A DNA stretch of 64,000 nt from the NCBI GenBank assembly GCA_026214975.1, contig CM047806.1:47137947-47201946 (forward strand). Reading direction: 5' to 3'. The notes below the pieces were generated by a model that saw only the letters and a program-made list of their open reading frames with translations, ran no database searches and was not told the origin of the DNA. The DNA comes from Gentiana macrophylla (Eukaryota; Streptophyta; Magnoliopsida; Gentianales; Gentianaceae). Position numbers and translations under genes: made by a program. The stretch's first letter is position 1. Every line of letters starts with the position of its first letter. Of the stretch, positions 1-12,130 are shown in pieces.

Positions 1-217
1 CGAGTCGTGTCCTTTACCTTTCTTGTCTTTTGTTGGTCATAGACCGCTTTGTGTCCTTGACATGAATGATTAGTTGTTTGTATATAAATGATCCACAATT
101 TGGTTCCCTGTGGGATCGACCTTGATTCGCTATAGCTATACTACGATGGACCTAGTCATCTTGCTAGTATTGGTTTTGGTGGTCAAGTACTTTAATTTCA
201 CTTGATCTACGTCATCA
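1..217 (+). repeat. 5' LTR, 3' terminal part only
   Basis: This stretch repeats at 5258-5474 with one substitution (a versus c in the stretch reading cctagtc[a/c]tcttgc). It ends in CGTCATCA at 217, immediately before the PBS. The rest of this LTR lies upstream of the window. Confidence 0.85.
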
Positions 218-223
218 AGTTTT

Positions 224-241
224 TGGCGCCGTTGCCGGGGA
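224..241 (+). promoter_or_regulatory. Primer-binding site, tRNA-Asp type
   Basis: TGGCGCCGTTGCCGGGGA lies 6 nt after the LTR end. It is complementary to the 3' end of plant tRNA-Asp, the primer known for Athila-type gypsy elements. It marks the start of the internal region and the plus orientation. Confidence 0.8.
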
Positions 242-2770
242 ACCAACGGTCAATTTTATATATAAATAATTTTTTATTCATGTCGAGTTTTCTGTTTTAG
301 AGTCTGTTTTTACGTTTTTGAGTCCCTCTGGTTGTCTGCTCTGTGTAAAAATTCCAAAATCTTGAACAACTGGTTTCGCTCCCAAAGAAGATCGCCATTC
401 GCCAAAGAAGCCTGGTTCTGCTTTACGAATTTCACGTGTCTATTTATCTCCGTATGTTTAATCCGTAAGTCTGATAGTAGCATGGGAAACCATGTTAAAA
501 TCAGTCTACGGTTCGTTTTGTTTTTCTTCTGTTTGTAGAAACCAGGAAAGCGATGTCTGAGTCGATAATTTTTCGTGGCGAGAAAATAACCCAAAGACAG
601 ATGTGGAGCTACGAATCTACGATGGGAAAGAAATGGAAGAAACACCTTTAAAACACCAAGATGGATCCGAGAAAATAAATATTAAGGTTCGAATTATTCG
701 TGGTACAATGTTGATGGCAAGGTACTACCTTTTTTGCTTATATTTTACTATCTTTTGATCTTTTGAACATAAGCTAGTCTTTACATGAACCTGAATGAGA
801 ATCTTAGCCCGGAGTTGGTTTGTAATATTTATTTTATTAGTGTGGAAGGTTCTGCCCCAAATCTGTCTCATCTAGAGGGTATAAGGAAACATGTAGTAGT
901 TGAAGGAAGCAGTGAATAAAGAGTTCCTCGTAGTTCTGTCAAAATCTCATTGTCCTATGCATGAGATTGCTTCTACTGGCCATGGGAGCAACAATTTGTG
1001 TAGTTTAAGAATTCTCAATCTAAAGAAGACGTTGAGTTTCGAGAGAGCATAATGAAGCAGCATTATAGAGGATGTTATTAAAATAAGTCCCTAGGACTAA
1101 ATCTCCTTAGAATTCACTAATTCCTAAAACGAGAGCCGAGGTAGGAGCTTTGTATAAATGGTAAGGATAAATGTCGTTCCCTAGGTCTCACAAGCAAGGG
1201 AAGGATATTAATCCGCAAAAAAGCGACGAGCCCACCGCATATAGTGCTCAAGGGGTCAACATCTAGCGATCCAAGAAGGATGACTGACAAGGATAATTTT
1301 TGGAAAGTCGAGCTGAGGACTTTAAACTCAGAACTACTTCTTTAAAACCCTTAGGATTTCTTTTTAGGATTTTAGGTTTTGTTTTCTTTGAGTCCAATAA
1401 GAGTAACGTGACATATGTTGAGGTTTTTTATTTTGCCGTGTTCCAATGGCCATTGGGCTAAGGATGTGCAAAAAAAATTTACTCAATATAGGCCACGTGA
1501 AGTAGAGTTCCGTAGGAGAGTCGAGAAATTGCTAAAGAAAAGGAAATTTAGCAATCAGCCTTAAGATGGAACCATTAAGAGAGCTTGGAATTACTGAAAA
1601 TGTAACAGAGAGATATTGGTGCGAACAAGAACAATTTTGGTCAACTTCCAAAACTTTTGAGAATGGCGATACGAGTGAAAATCCAAAGTTGTGTGCAATT
1701 CGTTCTGCAACTACCCTTATCCTTTCCTTTGTACCTTTTCACCCTTCAACCTTTCTATTCTCTCACCAATCTGCCTCACTGTTCACATTTCTAACCATTC
1801 TTCCATTCCCTCTCTTTCTTTCCATCTATTTCACTATCCTATCCTAACCCAAACTAATACCCACCCAACACACAATTTCTTACCCACCCTTTATCTTTTC
1901 TTACCATCTTTATGTATATCTTTTTCTAAACCCATCATACTCTAAACCTCCATTTTGTTTACAAAATCCTAGCTGGGGTATGTGTAGCTCTGACCCTAGC
2001 TGGATTTTAAATGTTTTTGGTTCGATCAAAATGCAACTTATCTTTCTACCGGAAGTTTTAAATTTCACACTTTTACGCCTATTCCGGCATTTCGAGATGA
2101 TAAGTTTTGTTCTAAGCCATCACACCGATCTGACCTTGTTGATGATGGTTAGGACTTTTACGTGATACATTGGGTTATAAGTAATTTCGAGGAGAAGCTA
2201 CATCTCCCTAAGTTGTTGATATCTAATCTAAACGTGAAGCGTCTGCACCGAGTTTCTGATCCTATCTTTTACCAATTGGTCACATCCGATATGTTACACC
2301 TGACCAAGTTTCTCTTTTATCTTTGGATTAAATATCTTATCAATCCAAAGAAACCTCGTGTTCTCCCATGGGGTAATGCTTTTGATCTTTGTCTTCTCAC
2401 CCGGTTTTAAGCATATTTAAGCGGTGGAGATTATAGATGAAGATTACCATCTTTAGTTGCTTGTTTATCTTTCTTTCTATTTAGTATTTTTCTTTTTGTG
2501 TTTGAACGAGTAGTTTTAACTCTTTGGTTTTACTTGTCATTGGTTGTATGGAATAAAGTGGCTTAATTTGTTTTTGGATATTTTATATCTAATTACTGCC
2601 ACATTATTTTGTAACTTCCATTGACATGTTATTAACGATCTCGTGGAGTTTCTGTTTGGTTTACTTAAACAGGTTTTCACTTGTTTCTCCACGACGTGCT
2701 CCGATGATCTGCATCTACTGGAGAGCCGTTTCCAGAGCTAAGTCTTTTTCTTAAATTCTCATTTTTATTT

Positions 2771-2806
2771 GTCATTGGGGACAATGACATGTTTAAGTGG
2801 GGGGTA
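2771..2806 (+). other. Internal hairpin followed by G-rich tract (PPT-like)
   Basis: GTCATTG (2771-2777) pairs perfectly with CAATGAC (2782-2788) around a GGGA loop. Six bases later comes TAAGTGGGGGGTAG (2794-2807), almost the same string as the terminal polypurine tract at 3749-3763. The arrangement recurs in the Athila element at 61775-61818. Confidence 0.6.
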
Positions 2807-3726
2807 GGAGACTTAGCTATGATGTACTATAATTGAAAATTGAATGAAACGGTGAAAAATTGAAAAAATTGAATAAATGCCATATTATTTATCTCGTACC
2901 CTTAGAATTGTGAGTTCCTAGCTAAGAATTGATAGGGAAGGAACCAAGTTGCATGAGTACGTGATCATTTTATACTTATGTGAATGTAAATTTAAGGATA
3001 TTCATGCCAACTATTGCAAGTAGTTATTTATTATTTGATTACTCAAAATGAATCGACGAATACCGCACAAATTATAATAACTAAGAAGAATTATGTGTAC
3101 ATTGCGTAGATGATTGGTTATGCAGACCTAGAGTCGATATTTATCTGCTGATGTATTCTTATCTTCTGGCCATCAAAGCGGAGTAATAAGCTTGAGAATA
3201 ATCTGTGTTTTGACAAAGCGTTAAACACTGGGCTTGTAGTAACATTACCAAAGTAGCCTCGTGCTTGTGGTAATATTCATGATATTGACCAATCCGTGAA
3301 AGGGGATTCTTGCAATGCATAATTTACTTTTAAAGCAAGTTTCTTTCTTGAGATGTGTTAATGCTTGAAAATATGAAAATGTGAGAAAAAATTCAATTTT
3401 TAAGAGGCTTCGAGTATTTTTCTCGGTCTCCAAGTCCAAAAACCTTCTAGATAACGCTCTTGCTTATTGCACCATGTCTTTACCCATTGCGAGGCTTAAG
3501 AAGTGGGAATGCTGATGTTGGTAGGTTGAGACTGCGAAGTTAGCATAAACTTTAATCTTGCCACGAAAGTATAAAACTGAATGCACATGCACACATCACT
3601 TCGGTTCATAGAGAGTAGTGAATAATGGATATCTTATGAGCATGACTGGTATGAGTTGACTCGAGCTTCTCGCGTAAGTATTATTTGACCATGGAAATTG
3701 TTTTCTTGGGGAATGATTTATTGATG

Positions 3727-3764
3727 CTTTGTTCGGGACGATCAAAGTCTAAGTGGGGGGTAGT
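3727..3764 (+). promoter_or_regulatory. Terminal polypurine tract with upstream hairpin
   Basis: CTTTGTTC (3727-3734) faces GATCAAAG (3740-3747), seven of eight pairs, around a GGGAC loop. TCTAAGTGGGGGGTAGT then runs directly into the LTR at 3765. The purine-rich tract next to the 3' LTR is the expected plus-strand priming site. Confidence 0.75.
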
Positions 3765-5474
3765 TGATGACGGTCAAATTATACTCGTAAAAGTCATCAA
3801 CGTTGACCTTAAATCGAGATTAATAATATGTATTTTATATCAAATCACATGTTTATATGGATTATTTAATGTTTTGTGATTTATAAAATATAAATTGGTA
3901 TTTATCTGTTTTTATTTATAAATCGGTATTTATCCGTTTTTATTATATTTATCCGTTTTATTTAAATATGATTTATTTTGGGATAAATATCTATTTTGTA
4001 GATTTGGATAATTATGGAGAATAAATACAAATGGAAGAATTAAATCTCAAGATAAATCAAAGGAAATTCAAGATAAAGATCGGATAAGCACGAAAAGAGG
4101 AGTAAGGCACTCCAAGATGGCGCCAACTTTGAGGATATGCATGAAGGGGGGGCGCACTTCATCTTTCTTGATCGGCCGAGAGTTATCTCTTATTTGTTTT
4201 GACATTTTGATGTATATCTCTTAATTAGCTTGAACCCCTATAAATAAAGGCATACAATACACGCCTTTTACACACTTCTTTACACAATACATTTTTTACA
4301 CTTCTCTCAGTTTATAATAAAATCCTCAGTTTTTCTTAGAGCAGTTTTTATGCAAGTTCTGCAGTAATGTAAGTTCTTGTATTTATTTGTTCTTTGTTCT
4401 TTGTAATTAAGTCCCCAATTATTGTTTATTGTTTGAGGTTGTTCGTTCTTCACCGAGCGATGTAGATCTAAGGATACGATATGAGGCGGTGGGGATACCT
4501 TGTCTATAAGGATCCACACGCTCGATCTCATTATCCGGTGACCTATAGATGACTTTGGTATGATCAACAACCGTGTTTTTAGTAGATCTATATAATTGCT
4601 TTATGAGTCTCTATTTTATCCGTTACGTATGTAGAAACGCTAAGATTTAGTTTTTCACCGCGTCAATCTAGCCACGTCTTTATGGTGTGATTGTCCAATT
4701 AGAATTTCTTATCTTAGTAAGTATGGCTATGGCTACGTCGCTCGTCTGTTTTAATTAGCGTATGATTAGGAAATACCAATATAGGGCTCCTAGGTCGGCT
4801 CATGAATTGATCTTCGAGGACTTTCAGCGAGATCTAGATCTGTTCTGTATTCGGGAATTGCATGCACCTATATAGTTATACGTACATTGTAGATTAACAT
4901 GATACCTAAAAGTTAGTGTTAATGGGACAGAGACTGATGCGATCGCTTAGGAAGTACGCCTGAAAAAAGGAATGTTGCCTAGGTGAGGAATACGGTTAAT
5001 ATCGGCATCCCTAGTTTTGTAAGCGTGCGAGTCATATGAGATGGAGGCCGAAAAAGCGAAGTCACGTGATGTAGCATAGTGATCTAGATGGCCTACCCGG
5101 AGCTAGATCTAGTTTAGGGGATGACTCCCGTAGCCAATATAAAAGAAATACGAATCGGATTAATAGTTGTCGAGTCTAGCTTAATTATATAGAATCTCTA
5201 GAACCAAACGATAACATGATAATTGGGGAGGTTAATTACGTTGTTTATGTGTTGTGTCGAGTCGTGTCCTTTACCTTTCTTGTCTTTTGTTGGTCATAGA
5301 CCGCTTTGTGTCCTTGACATGAATGATTAGTTGTTTGTATATAAATGATCCACAATTTGGTTCCCTGTGGGATCGACCTTGATTCGCTATAGCTATACTA
5401 CGATGGACCTAGTCCTCTTGCTAGTATTGGTTTTGGTGGTCAAGTACTTTAATTTCACTTGATCTACGTCATCA
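3765..5474 (+). repeat. 3' LTR (1710 bp) of the LARD-like element
   Basis: It starts TGATGACGG right after the polypurine tract and ends CGTCATCA. Its 3' 217 bp match the left LTR. It carries a TATA-like box near 4239. Beyond 5474 the sequence switches at once to minus-strand copia RNase H coding sequence, so the element inserted into that copia; the matching left flank is outside the window. Its first about 85 bases align with those of the reverse-oriented solo LTR at 47777-49369. Confidence 0.85.
4239..4246 (+). promoter_or_regulatory. TATA box in LARD LTR
   Basis: TATAAATA in the context ccccTATAAATAaagg, about 475 bp into the LTR, with a CGGCCGA motif about 65 bp upstream. It is the likely U3 promoter. 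Position and context are the only evidence. Confidence 0.5.
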
Positions 5475-5887
5475 ATGACTGAGTGGTATTGTGAAGATGT
5501 CAGCCAATTGATCTTCAGTGGGTATGTATCTTAGAATAACATCATCTTTTTCAACATGATCTCTGATAAAGTAATGTCTCACATCAACGTGTTTTGTTCT
5601 TGAGTGTAATATTGGATTTTCAGTAATAGATATTGCACTTGTGTTGTCACATATAATTGGAATTGTCTTCTCCTCCATTCCATAATCCCGTAGCTGTTAT
5701 CTGATCCATAGTACTTGTGCCACAAGAATCGCTCGCCTTTGCTATATATTCTCGCTTGGTTGTTGATGTAGATATGGAGTTTTTCTTTTTTGCTAAACCA
5801 TGATACTAGTCTGTTGCCTAGCATTTGACAGGTTCCAGAGGTGCTTTTTCTATCTATTTGGCATCCAGCATACTTAGAGTCTGAATA
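5475..5887 (-). pseudogene. Copia RNase H domain, truncated (Sire-type pol 3' end)
   Basis: Minus-strand frames give the copia RNase H region: a degenerate serine-rich W-F-S-K-K part, then CDNTSAISITENPILHSRTK and H-V-D-V-R-H-Y-F-I-R-D, then E-D-Q-L-A-D-I-F-T. A frameshift separates the halves near 5680-5580. Coding stops exactly at 5475, where the LARD LTR was inserted, just after the conserved D-I-F-T segment. It would degrade the RNA of RNA/DNA hybrids during reverse transcription. It continues the RT to its right. Confidence 0.85.
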
Positions 5888-7640
5888 TTATATTATCTTG
5901 AAACCTTCATCTTTTGGATACCAAATTCCAACATTGATGGTGTTCTTCAGGTATTTGATTATTCTTTTGGCTGCTAGAAGGTGTGATTCCTTTGGTTGAG
6001 CTTGAAATCTTGCACATACTCCTACTGCAAAAGCTATGTCAGGTCTGCTTGCAGTTAGATAGAGTAGGGATCCAATGATTCCTCTATAAAGCTTTTGATC
6101 AACATCCTTTCCACTTTCATCTTTCCCAAGAATAACCTTTGCACACATTGGTGCATCTGATGTGCCACTTGTGTCCATACCATACTTGTGTATCAAGTCT
6201 TTTGTGTACTTGGCTTGATTAATGAAGATGCCATCGTTCATTTGCTTTACTTGTAGACCAAGAAAGTAATTTAATTCTCCCATCATGCTCATCTGAAAAT
6301 TTCTTTTCATTAAGTTTGCAAATTTCTCACATACTTTCTCATCTTTTGATCCAAAGATAATGTCATCAACATAAATTTGGACTAACATGGTGTTTGTTCC
6401 TTCCTCTAGCTTGAAGAGAGTCTTATCAATAGTTCCCTTATTGAATCCATTGATGATTAAAAATTGTGATGGTGTCTCATACCAAGCTCAGGGTGCCTGT
6501 TTCAGTCCATAAAGTGCCTTTTTGAGTTTGTACACTTTATCTTTTTTCCCTTTGAGTTGAAAACCAGGAGGTTGTTCCAATACTTCTTCTTCTAAAAATC
6601 CATTCAGAAATGCACTCTTGACATCCATTTGGTAAACTTTGAAGTCTTTGTGGACTACAAAAGCTAGAAAGAGTCTGATTGCTTCCAATCTTGCTACTAG
6701 TGCAAAGGTTTCATCATAATATATTCCTTATGCTTGAGAGTAGCCTTTAGCAACTACCCTTGCTTTGTTTCTAACAACCGTTCCATGTTCATCCATCTTG
6801 TTTCTGAATACCTATTTTGTTCCAATGATGTTTGCTATGTCTGGTCTATCAACAAGTTCACATGCCTCATTTCTTTTAAAATTCATTTAGTTCTTCTTGC
6901 ATAGATGTAATCCAATCAGCATATTGGATTGCATCATCTATCGTTTTGGGTTCTACTTGTGATAGGAAGCATGTTCGCATATTCTCCAGTTGTCTTATGG
7001 TTCTGACTCCTGTGTGAATGTCTCCAATGACTTGATCTTCAGGATGATCTCTTAGCCAGTTGAGGTCAGGTTGAAGTTGTTCTTGACTTGGTGCTTCCAC
7101 AACTTCAGTTTCTGTATCAGCTTCATGTTCTTGTGCCTCTTCTGTTGTATTGACTGGTGGCTCATCTTGATTTCCCAAATTGTGATTTAGAATGGTAGAT
7201 GGTACTGTTGTATTCAAATAGACTTGTCTTTGTCCTGCTTCTTCTTCAAGTCCTTGAAAGATTTCACCATTTATGTTTGACTCATCAAAGACTACATGAA
7301 TTGATTCTTCAATCACCAAAGTTATTTTGTTGAGTACTTTTAAGGCTTTGCTGGTGTCTAAGTATCCCATAAAGATTGCTTCATCAGATTTTTCATCAAA
7401 AGTATGTAACTGATTCCTGTTCAAAACAAAACATTTAGATCCAAACATAAGCAAATGTGAGATGTTAGGTTTTCATCCATTCCATATTTCATATGGAGTT
7501 TTTCCATGATGTTTGTTGATGATTGATCTGTTTTGAGTATAGCATGCTGAATTTGCTGCATCAGCCCAAAATCTCTTTGGCAGGCATGCTTCTGCAATCA
7601 TTGTTCTGAATTCTTCTTTGAGTGTCATGTTTCTTCTTTC
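5888..7640 (-). pseudogene. Copia reverse transcriptase and IN-RT linker (Sire-type)
   Basis: The longest open stretch (5888-6388) carries the catalytic YVDDIIFGS motif and the downstream G-E-L-N-Y-F-L-G-L-Q signature and S-R-P-D-I-A-F-A-V-G. A second piece (6488-6688) has the upstream [11 protein letters not shown] block and A-L-Y-G-L-K-Q-A-P. An acidic linker ORF (6876-7454) begins with the integrase C-terminal G-S-K-C-F-V-L-N block. The pieces lie in different frames or are parted by stops (for example near 6480 and 6880), so no full product can be made. Family membership is clear; lineage is a judgement. Confidence 0.85.
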
Positions 7641-8384
7641 TGCTACACATTCTGTTGTGGCGTCCTTGCTACTGATAGTTGATGCAGTAATCCATTTTCT
7701 TCACAGTAGGTTCTGATAATTTCATTTAGAAACTCTGTGCCTCTGTCTGATCTGATCTTTATGATCTTCAGTTCCTTCTCATTTTGAATTCTTCTTAGCA
7801 AATCTGGAAAATTTTTGAGTGTCTCTCTTTTCTTGTTCATGAATATGGTCCAAGTGAATTTGGAAAAGTCATCCACCACTACTAGAGTATATTTCTTTCC
7901 ACTTACACTGACTGGTGTGACTGGTCTAAAAAGATCCATATGTAAAATTCTTGTTGTTGATTGATAGGGCTTTGACTTGAAAGAGCATTTGATTTGCTTC
8001 CTTTTTTGACATGCATCATAGAGACTTTCTTTCTTAAATGTGATCTCTGGTAAGCCTTCAACTAACTTGTTCTTTGACAGTGTGTCGATGGTTTTCAAAT
8101 TTAGATGATTCAATCTTCTATGCCAAATCCAGCTGGTTGATTGCTTATTTTTGACAAGCAAACATGTTTCGGCTTTAGATATCTTCCAATCTACCACATA
8201 CATGTTGTCTTCTCTTCTTCCTGCAAGTACAACGGTGTTGGTTTGACTGTGAATCACTTTGCATCCTTCCTTGTTGAAGTGCACATTGTAGCCTTTGTCA
8301 CAGAATTGACTGATACTTAGTAGATTGAAGTTCAATCCTTTAACATAAGCCACATTTTGAATCTTCAAACTATTTTTGAGCATT
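7641..8384 (-). pseudogene. Copia GAG-pre-integrase and integrase core
   Basis: The minus-strand frame shows the pre-integrase W-H-R-R-L-N-H-L-N block, then the integrase core with first Asp in HMDLFRPVTPVS, second Asp in R-S-D-R-G-T-E-F and P-Q-Q-N-V near 7650. The expected G of L-F-G-P is R here. A one-base deletion right after P-Q-Q-N (about 7647) breaks the frame, which resumes as A-E-R-R-N-M-T. At the 5' side the coding sequence stops at 8384, where the 9.1-kb copia element entered. It integrates element cDNA; here non-functional. Confidence 0.85.
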
Positions 8385-8389
8385 ATGCC

Positions 8390-10280
8390 TATTAGGAAAT
8401 CTACGCGGGAACGCAGCGGAATTCTTAATTTTATTTCCTTTGACCCGGATCGACTTCGTTTAAGCAACAAACATATAAAGCTAGTAGACGGTGGTTACCT
8501 TGGTTGATCTAAAAGATCGACCCTTTCACCGTCTAAGGAGAGTAGCGATGCACGGAGCCGCCCAAGCGTTCGGCCTCTACCGGTGATCCACACGAATAGC
8601 CCGCCGGAATCCCAACATGGATTGCTACTAGAAAAATCCGGTTGCTAGAAGCTCTCTAATTTTCACAAGAACTATTAGCTCTTGGAGTTATGGTGTGTAA
8701 AAGAGCTTGACACTCACCTCATATTTATAGTGGTTGGGGCTCCCCTAGTAGAGTAGAGAGGAAGAAAACCTTTTACTAGTAAAATAAGGAAAATATAATT
8801 GATTGATTTATCTCATTAATATTCAATATCCTATATTAAATTTATTTCCAAGATATATATTGACAATATCTTATATTTAATATATCTTTATCTTATTACC
8901 ATAAATTTATTTTTTCAAAATCAATTAATAGCTAATATTCATATTATGGTAATCTTATTAATTAAATTGCACAAACCAAATGTATCCAATACAATATGGA
9001 TATGGCGTCTCTTCCCACAAAATTGGGATTTGAGATTTTTCTTTAATTAATATAATAGTATGATTAATTAATTTGTAAAATACATGTATATCATATATAT
9101 ACACATTTCGAAATTATATGTATCAATAAACATATTTAATTAATCAACATAATTAATATCTTGTATTATATTTATTCATAATAAATAAATACCACCATAT
9201 TAATTTACCACTATAATCTTTATAGTCTCGAGATAAACGTTCATTATTTGGTTATCATCTATAACCACATTTTAATCCGGCTAGATGTTCATATGTGTGT
9301 GACCCGATAGGCTTCCGAATATGTTGGCCGTAGACACAAAGTGCAAATTACGAAAATGCCCTTCATGCCTAACGATCACGGGATAGCGTCTAGCAACACA
9401 CCGTGACCCCCAATCATCGGAAGAGTCAAATGCAATGACTACTACCTTTCATGTAAAACAGTTACCGTGTAACTTACAATCCTATCACTGTAATAATATC
9501 CATATAGTCGTTAGTCGAGTGTGAAAACATCAACGACCTATCTTATAATCTGGATAACAATCTCTCTCGAAGTAACTCATTTACTTCCACTTTGCAAAGA
9601 TTCACGAGAGTAAGACATTCCTTATAAGAAGGCCCTCTCGGATATTCACCCCTACTGATAGGGTAGACGATTTCCAGACGACCAAACATGTATACTCCTC
9701 ATGCTTTAGTATCACACCCAATCACTACCCATGATCGCCCCGTGGCTAGGGAAAACCTCAATAGTGTCAAAACATGACAATCCACACCGTGATGCCAGGT
9801 AGACTCCGGTCCTAAGGATAATTACACAACTGTCACATAGTGTGACACTTATCCGTGTAAATAGTTCAGTCTAACGTACACATTCTCTAATACACATCCA
9901 TGTATAGTCCGAGTGTCTCTACACTTCGATAGACGAGATCTATCACTGCCCTTAAAGACAGAAGACGTCTAATACGTGCTAGCTTGTTCATACTATCAAT
10001 GCCCTGTTTAATAGTACATCCGCCTAGAGACATTTAAGTATCAAACTTATTAAAGTGATTAGAGATCTCATCAACCATAATCACCTATCATGGTTTCTCT
10101 ATCACAGTTTAATACTAAGGACGTTATCATATAAAAATTCACAATTGGTTCTTTAAGAGAACAAATATATGACAACATCAAAGCCATTTAATATATGTAT
10201 AGACATAAAGAAATAGTAGAAACGATCCGACCCGGTCGGATCCGGTCCAACCCGATTGGGTTTAGGACACTATTTCAACA
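8390..10280 (-). repeat. 3' LTR of nested copia
   Basis: It pairs with 15614-17538 throughout. On the plus strand it begins TATTAGGAAATC (the partner has TGTTTGGAAATC) and ends TTTCAACA, so the minus-strand terminus TG is intact and the other end has mutated to TA. A minus-strand TATAAATAT lies at 8721-8729. Numerous substitutions and small indels between the two LTRs indicate an old insertion. Confidence 0.88.
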
Positions 10281-10300
10281 ATCTCCCACTTGGCCTAAAA
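10281..10300 (-). promoter_or_regulatory. Polypurine tract of nested copia
   Basis: On the minus strand GGCCAAGTGGGAGAT lies directly before the LTR start TGTTGAAATAG, the usual copia arrangement. Confidence 0.75.
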
Positions 10301-12130
10301 CCAATCACTCGCACACACAAGACCAAGTTAAAACACAAGAATCTCATACAATACTCGCAACTAGCCCTAGCCATGAATGGATCACTATCCATGGGGACTC
10401 AGACTATCTTCATACCATGCTCCAAATGATCAAGTCAAAGGAACTGCCTCAACACACACACGAATCTCTGACGAGACCCTGGTCCTTGCTTCAAGCAATG
10501 AATCCACTTACTATATCAGTTATATAGAAAAGGTGGAATAACCACACAAGGTTCAGAAATGAACCTTCTAGATCCATGTACTGCTCCCACTGCGCCTCTA
10601 AGGCACTACTGTGTTTTGGCTAAGTTGTAGAATTTACAGTGACCCATAGCCTAGAACATTTCTTGCTTGCTGTATCACTTAATTAAGGTGACTGAAAACC
10701 CAGACCATAGCTCCCACTCGCCTTCGTAAGACTCAGGATATACGTCTGTATAACTATATTTATTCACTTCCAAGTTTCGATAAACTAGGAAACCATCCTT
10801 AACTTGTTTAAGGATGTTCTCGACATTCACCAGATTTACTTTCATACTCGCTCATGACTCTTCATGAAGTATGAACATCTGGCATTACTTTTATGATGGT
10901 TCCTATCGCAGTAGAAGAGGAAACCTTCCATAAGCATCATCTTTCACCTTATCTTTAGGACGAACGTCCTAACATAGATAGATCTTGAGAACACTGGCTA
11001 GCAGTATCCCCGTCGCAATCTATGCTATAAAAATTTAGCATCACATCTATATAGGTAAACTATAATCTAACAATAGTTAAATTTATCACTATAGATTCTT
11101 ATTTCTAAAATAAGAACTGCTAATCCAAGTGCTTTCGTAAAGACCTTGAACTACCAAACATTATTTGACTGTGACATGGGGTATTAATTCCCGAGAGAGA
11201 CATACAATACCTTACTCAAAAATCATAACACACTCCCACTATCCATATTGCACATGGGGCATATCCCTTCTTTTGACTAAATCAAACTCCTTTGATTATC
11301 AAACAAAGAAATCGTCTAGAGAAACTTGTTTGAGTCCATAAATGGATCTCATGGGCTCACATATCATGTTATCGTCTATGGACATCGAGCTGTCTGCCCA
11401 ATGTCTTCAACACTATCATATAGCCATGATACGAAGTTATAACAAACATAGTTTGAATAGAACTGGGCTTAGCTGGCGGCATAAAGATAACTACAAGGTT
11501 TACACCACGTACCCTTCATCCGTCACTATAGCCTTATGGTAATCATATTACTATCCATGTCAACCTTTCAGGGACATTCCCTCTAGGTAAGACAGACTAG
11601 GTTCACAACCTAGTTGTCACTGATGGAATCTAATTCAGATATTATGGCTCTTAGCCATATCTCTCAATCTTGCCTTTCAAACATACCTTCATTAGTCATG
11701 AGATATTCATTTATCAAGATGAACACACCAGCAGCCCTTTTGGGCTTGAGGTTATCACAGACTTACAGAACTTTTGTGTGCACTGATCAGTGTTCTACAC
11801 CTCATCACTATGCGGCGTCTGCTCATGTTCCAATGGTTGAATATATCTTTGTGGTTCTCAAACTCTTTTGAGATCTTATTTACACCCACTGTTTCTTTTG
11901 GAAGAAAGACTTCCTCTAGAAGACAGCATGTTTGGAGACAAACATTTTGCTCCGCGGAAAAGTAAATAATATCCAACGTACTTGCTAAGACATTCCACAA
12001 AGTTGCATATGTCGTACTAGGCTCCAAGCCTTTCTGACTTTGCCTATGAAAAATTCAAATCATCAGTTAAGATAGATTCGACATTATCCTCTTCCATATG
12101 TAATATGGAATTTTTTTCAACCTTTATTCT
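10300..12130 (-). pseudogene. Heavily decayed copia pol (RNase H, RT end, integrase C-terminus)
   Basis: Across frames on the minus strand I recognise a copia RT/RNase H boundary near 10690-10840 (K-D-G-F-L-V-Y followed by Y-T-D), a P-D-V-segment near 10880, a K-K-G-Y-A-P segment near 11260, and the integrase C-terminal part at about 11755-12130 (P-Y-Y-I-W-K, then E-E-V-F-L-P-K-E-T). Stops and frameshifts interrupt every piece, so no protein is possible. The pattern resembles the Tork side of copia, but decay makes that uncertain. The order (RNase H nearest the left LTR) agrees with the minus orientation. Confidence 0.65.

Larger units (their letters stand above)
242..3764 (+). other. Non-coding internal domain of the LARD-like element
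   Basis: Open frames here are short (longest about 110 codons), occur on both strands and show no gag, protease, RT, RNase H or integrase motif that I can recognise. The stretch holds pyrimidine-rich runs (about 1690-1950) and two hairpin plus G-tract modules (2771-2806 and 3727-3764). It is best read as a structural RNA cargo with cis signals only, as known for LARD elements. A very decayed gag-pol cannot be excluded without a profile search. Confidence 0.6.
1..5474 (+). mobile_element. ORF-less LTR retrotransposon (LARD-like, gypsy-type), 5' end outside window
   Basis: Two direct LTR copies flank about 3.5 kb without any long open frame. The left LTR is only its last 217 bp; the right LTR is complete. 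LTR ends are TGATGACG and CGTCATCA, a perfect 8-bp inverted repeat. A tRNA-Asp-type PBS follows the left LTR and a G-rich polypurine tract precedes the right one. The 217 bp visible in both LTRs differ at a single base, so the insertion is recent. No gag or pol homology was recognised, so movement would need proteins from another element; the PBS and tract style match the Athila/Tat side of Ty3/gypsy. Confidence 0.8.

Noticed and set aside
310..645. 111-codon minus-strand ORF and the overlapping plus-strand ORF at 332-538
   Set aside because: No recognisable domain, and both lie in the leader-like interior of the LARD element; probably chance open frames.
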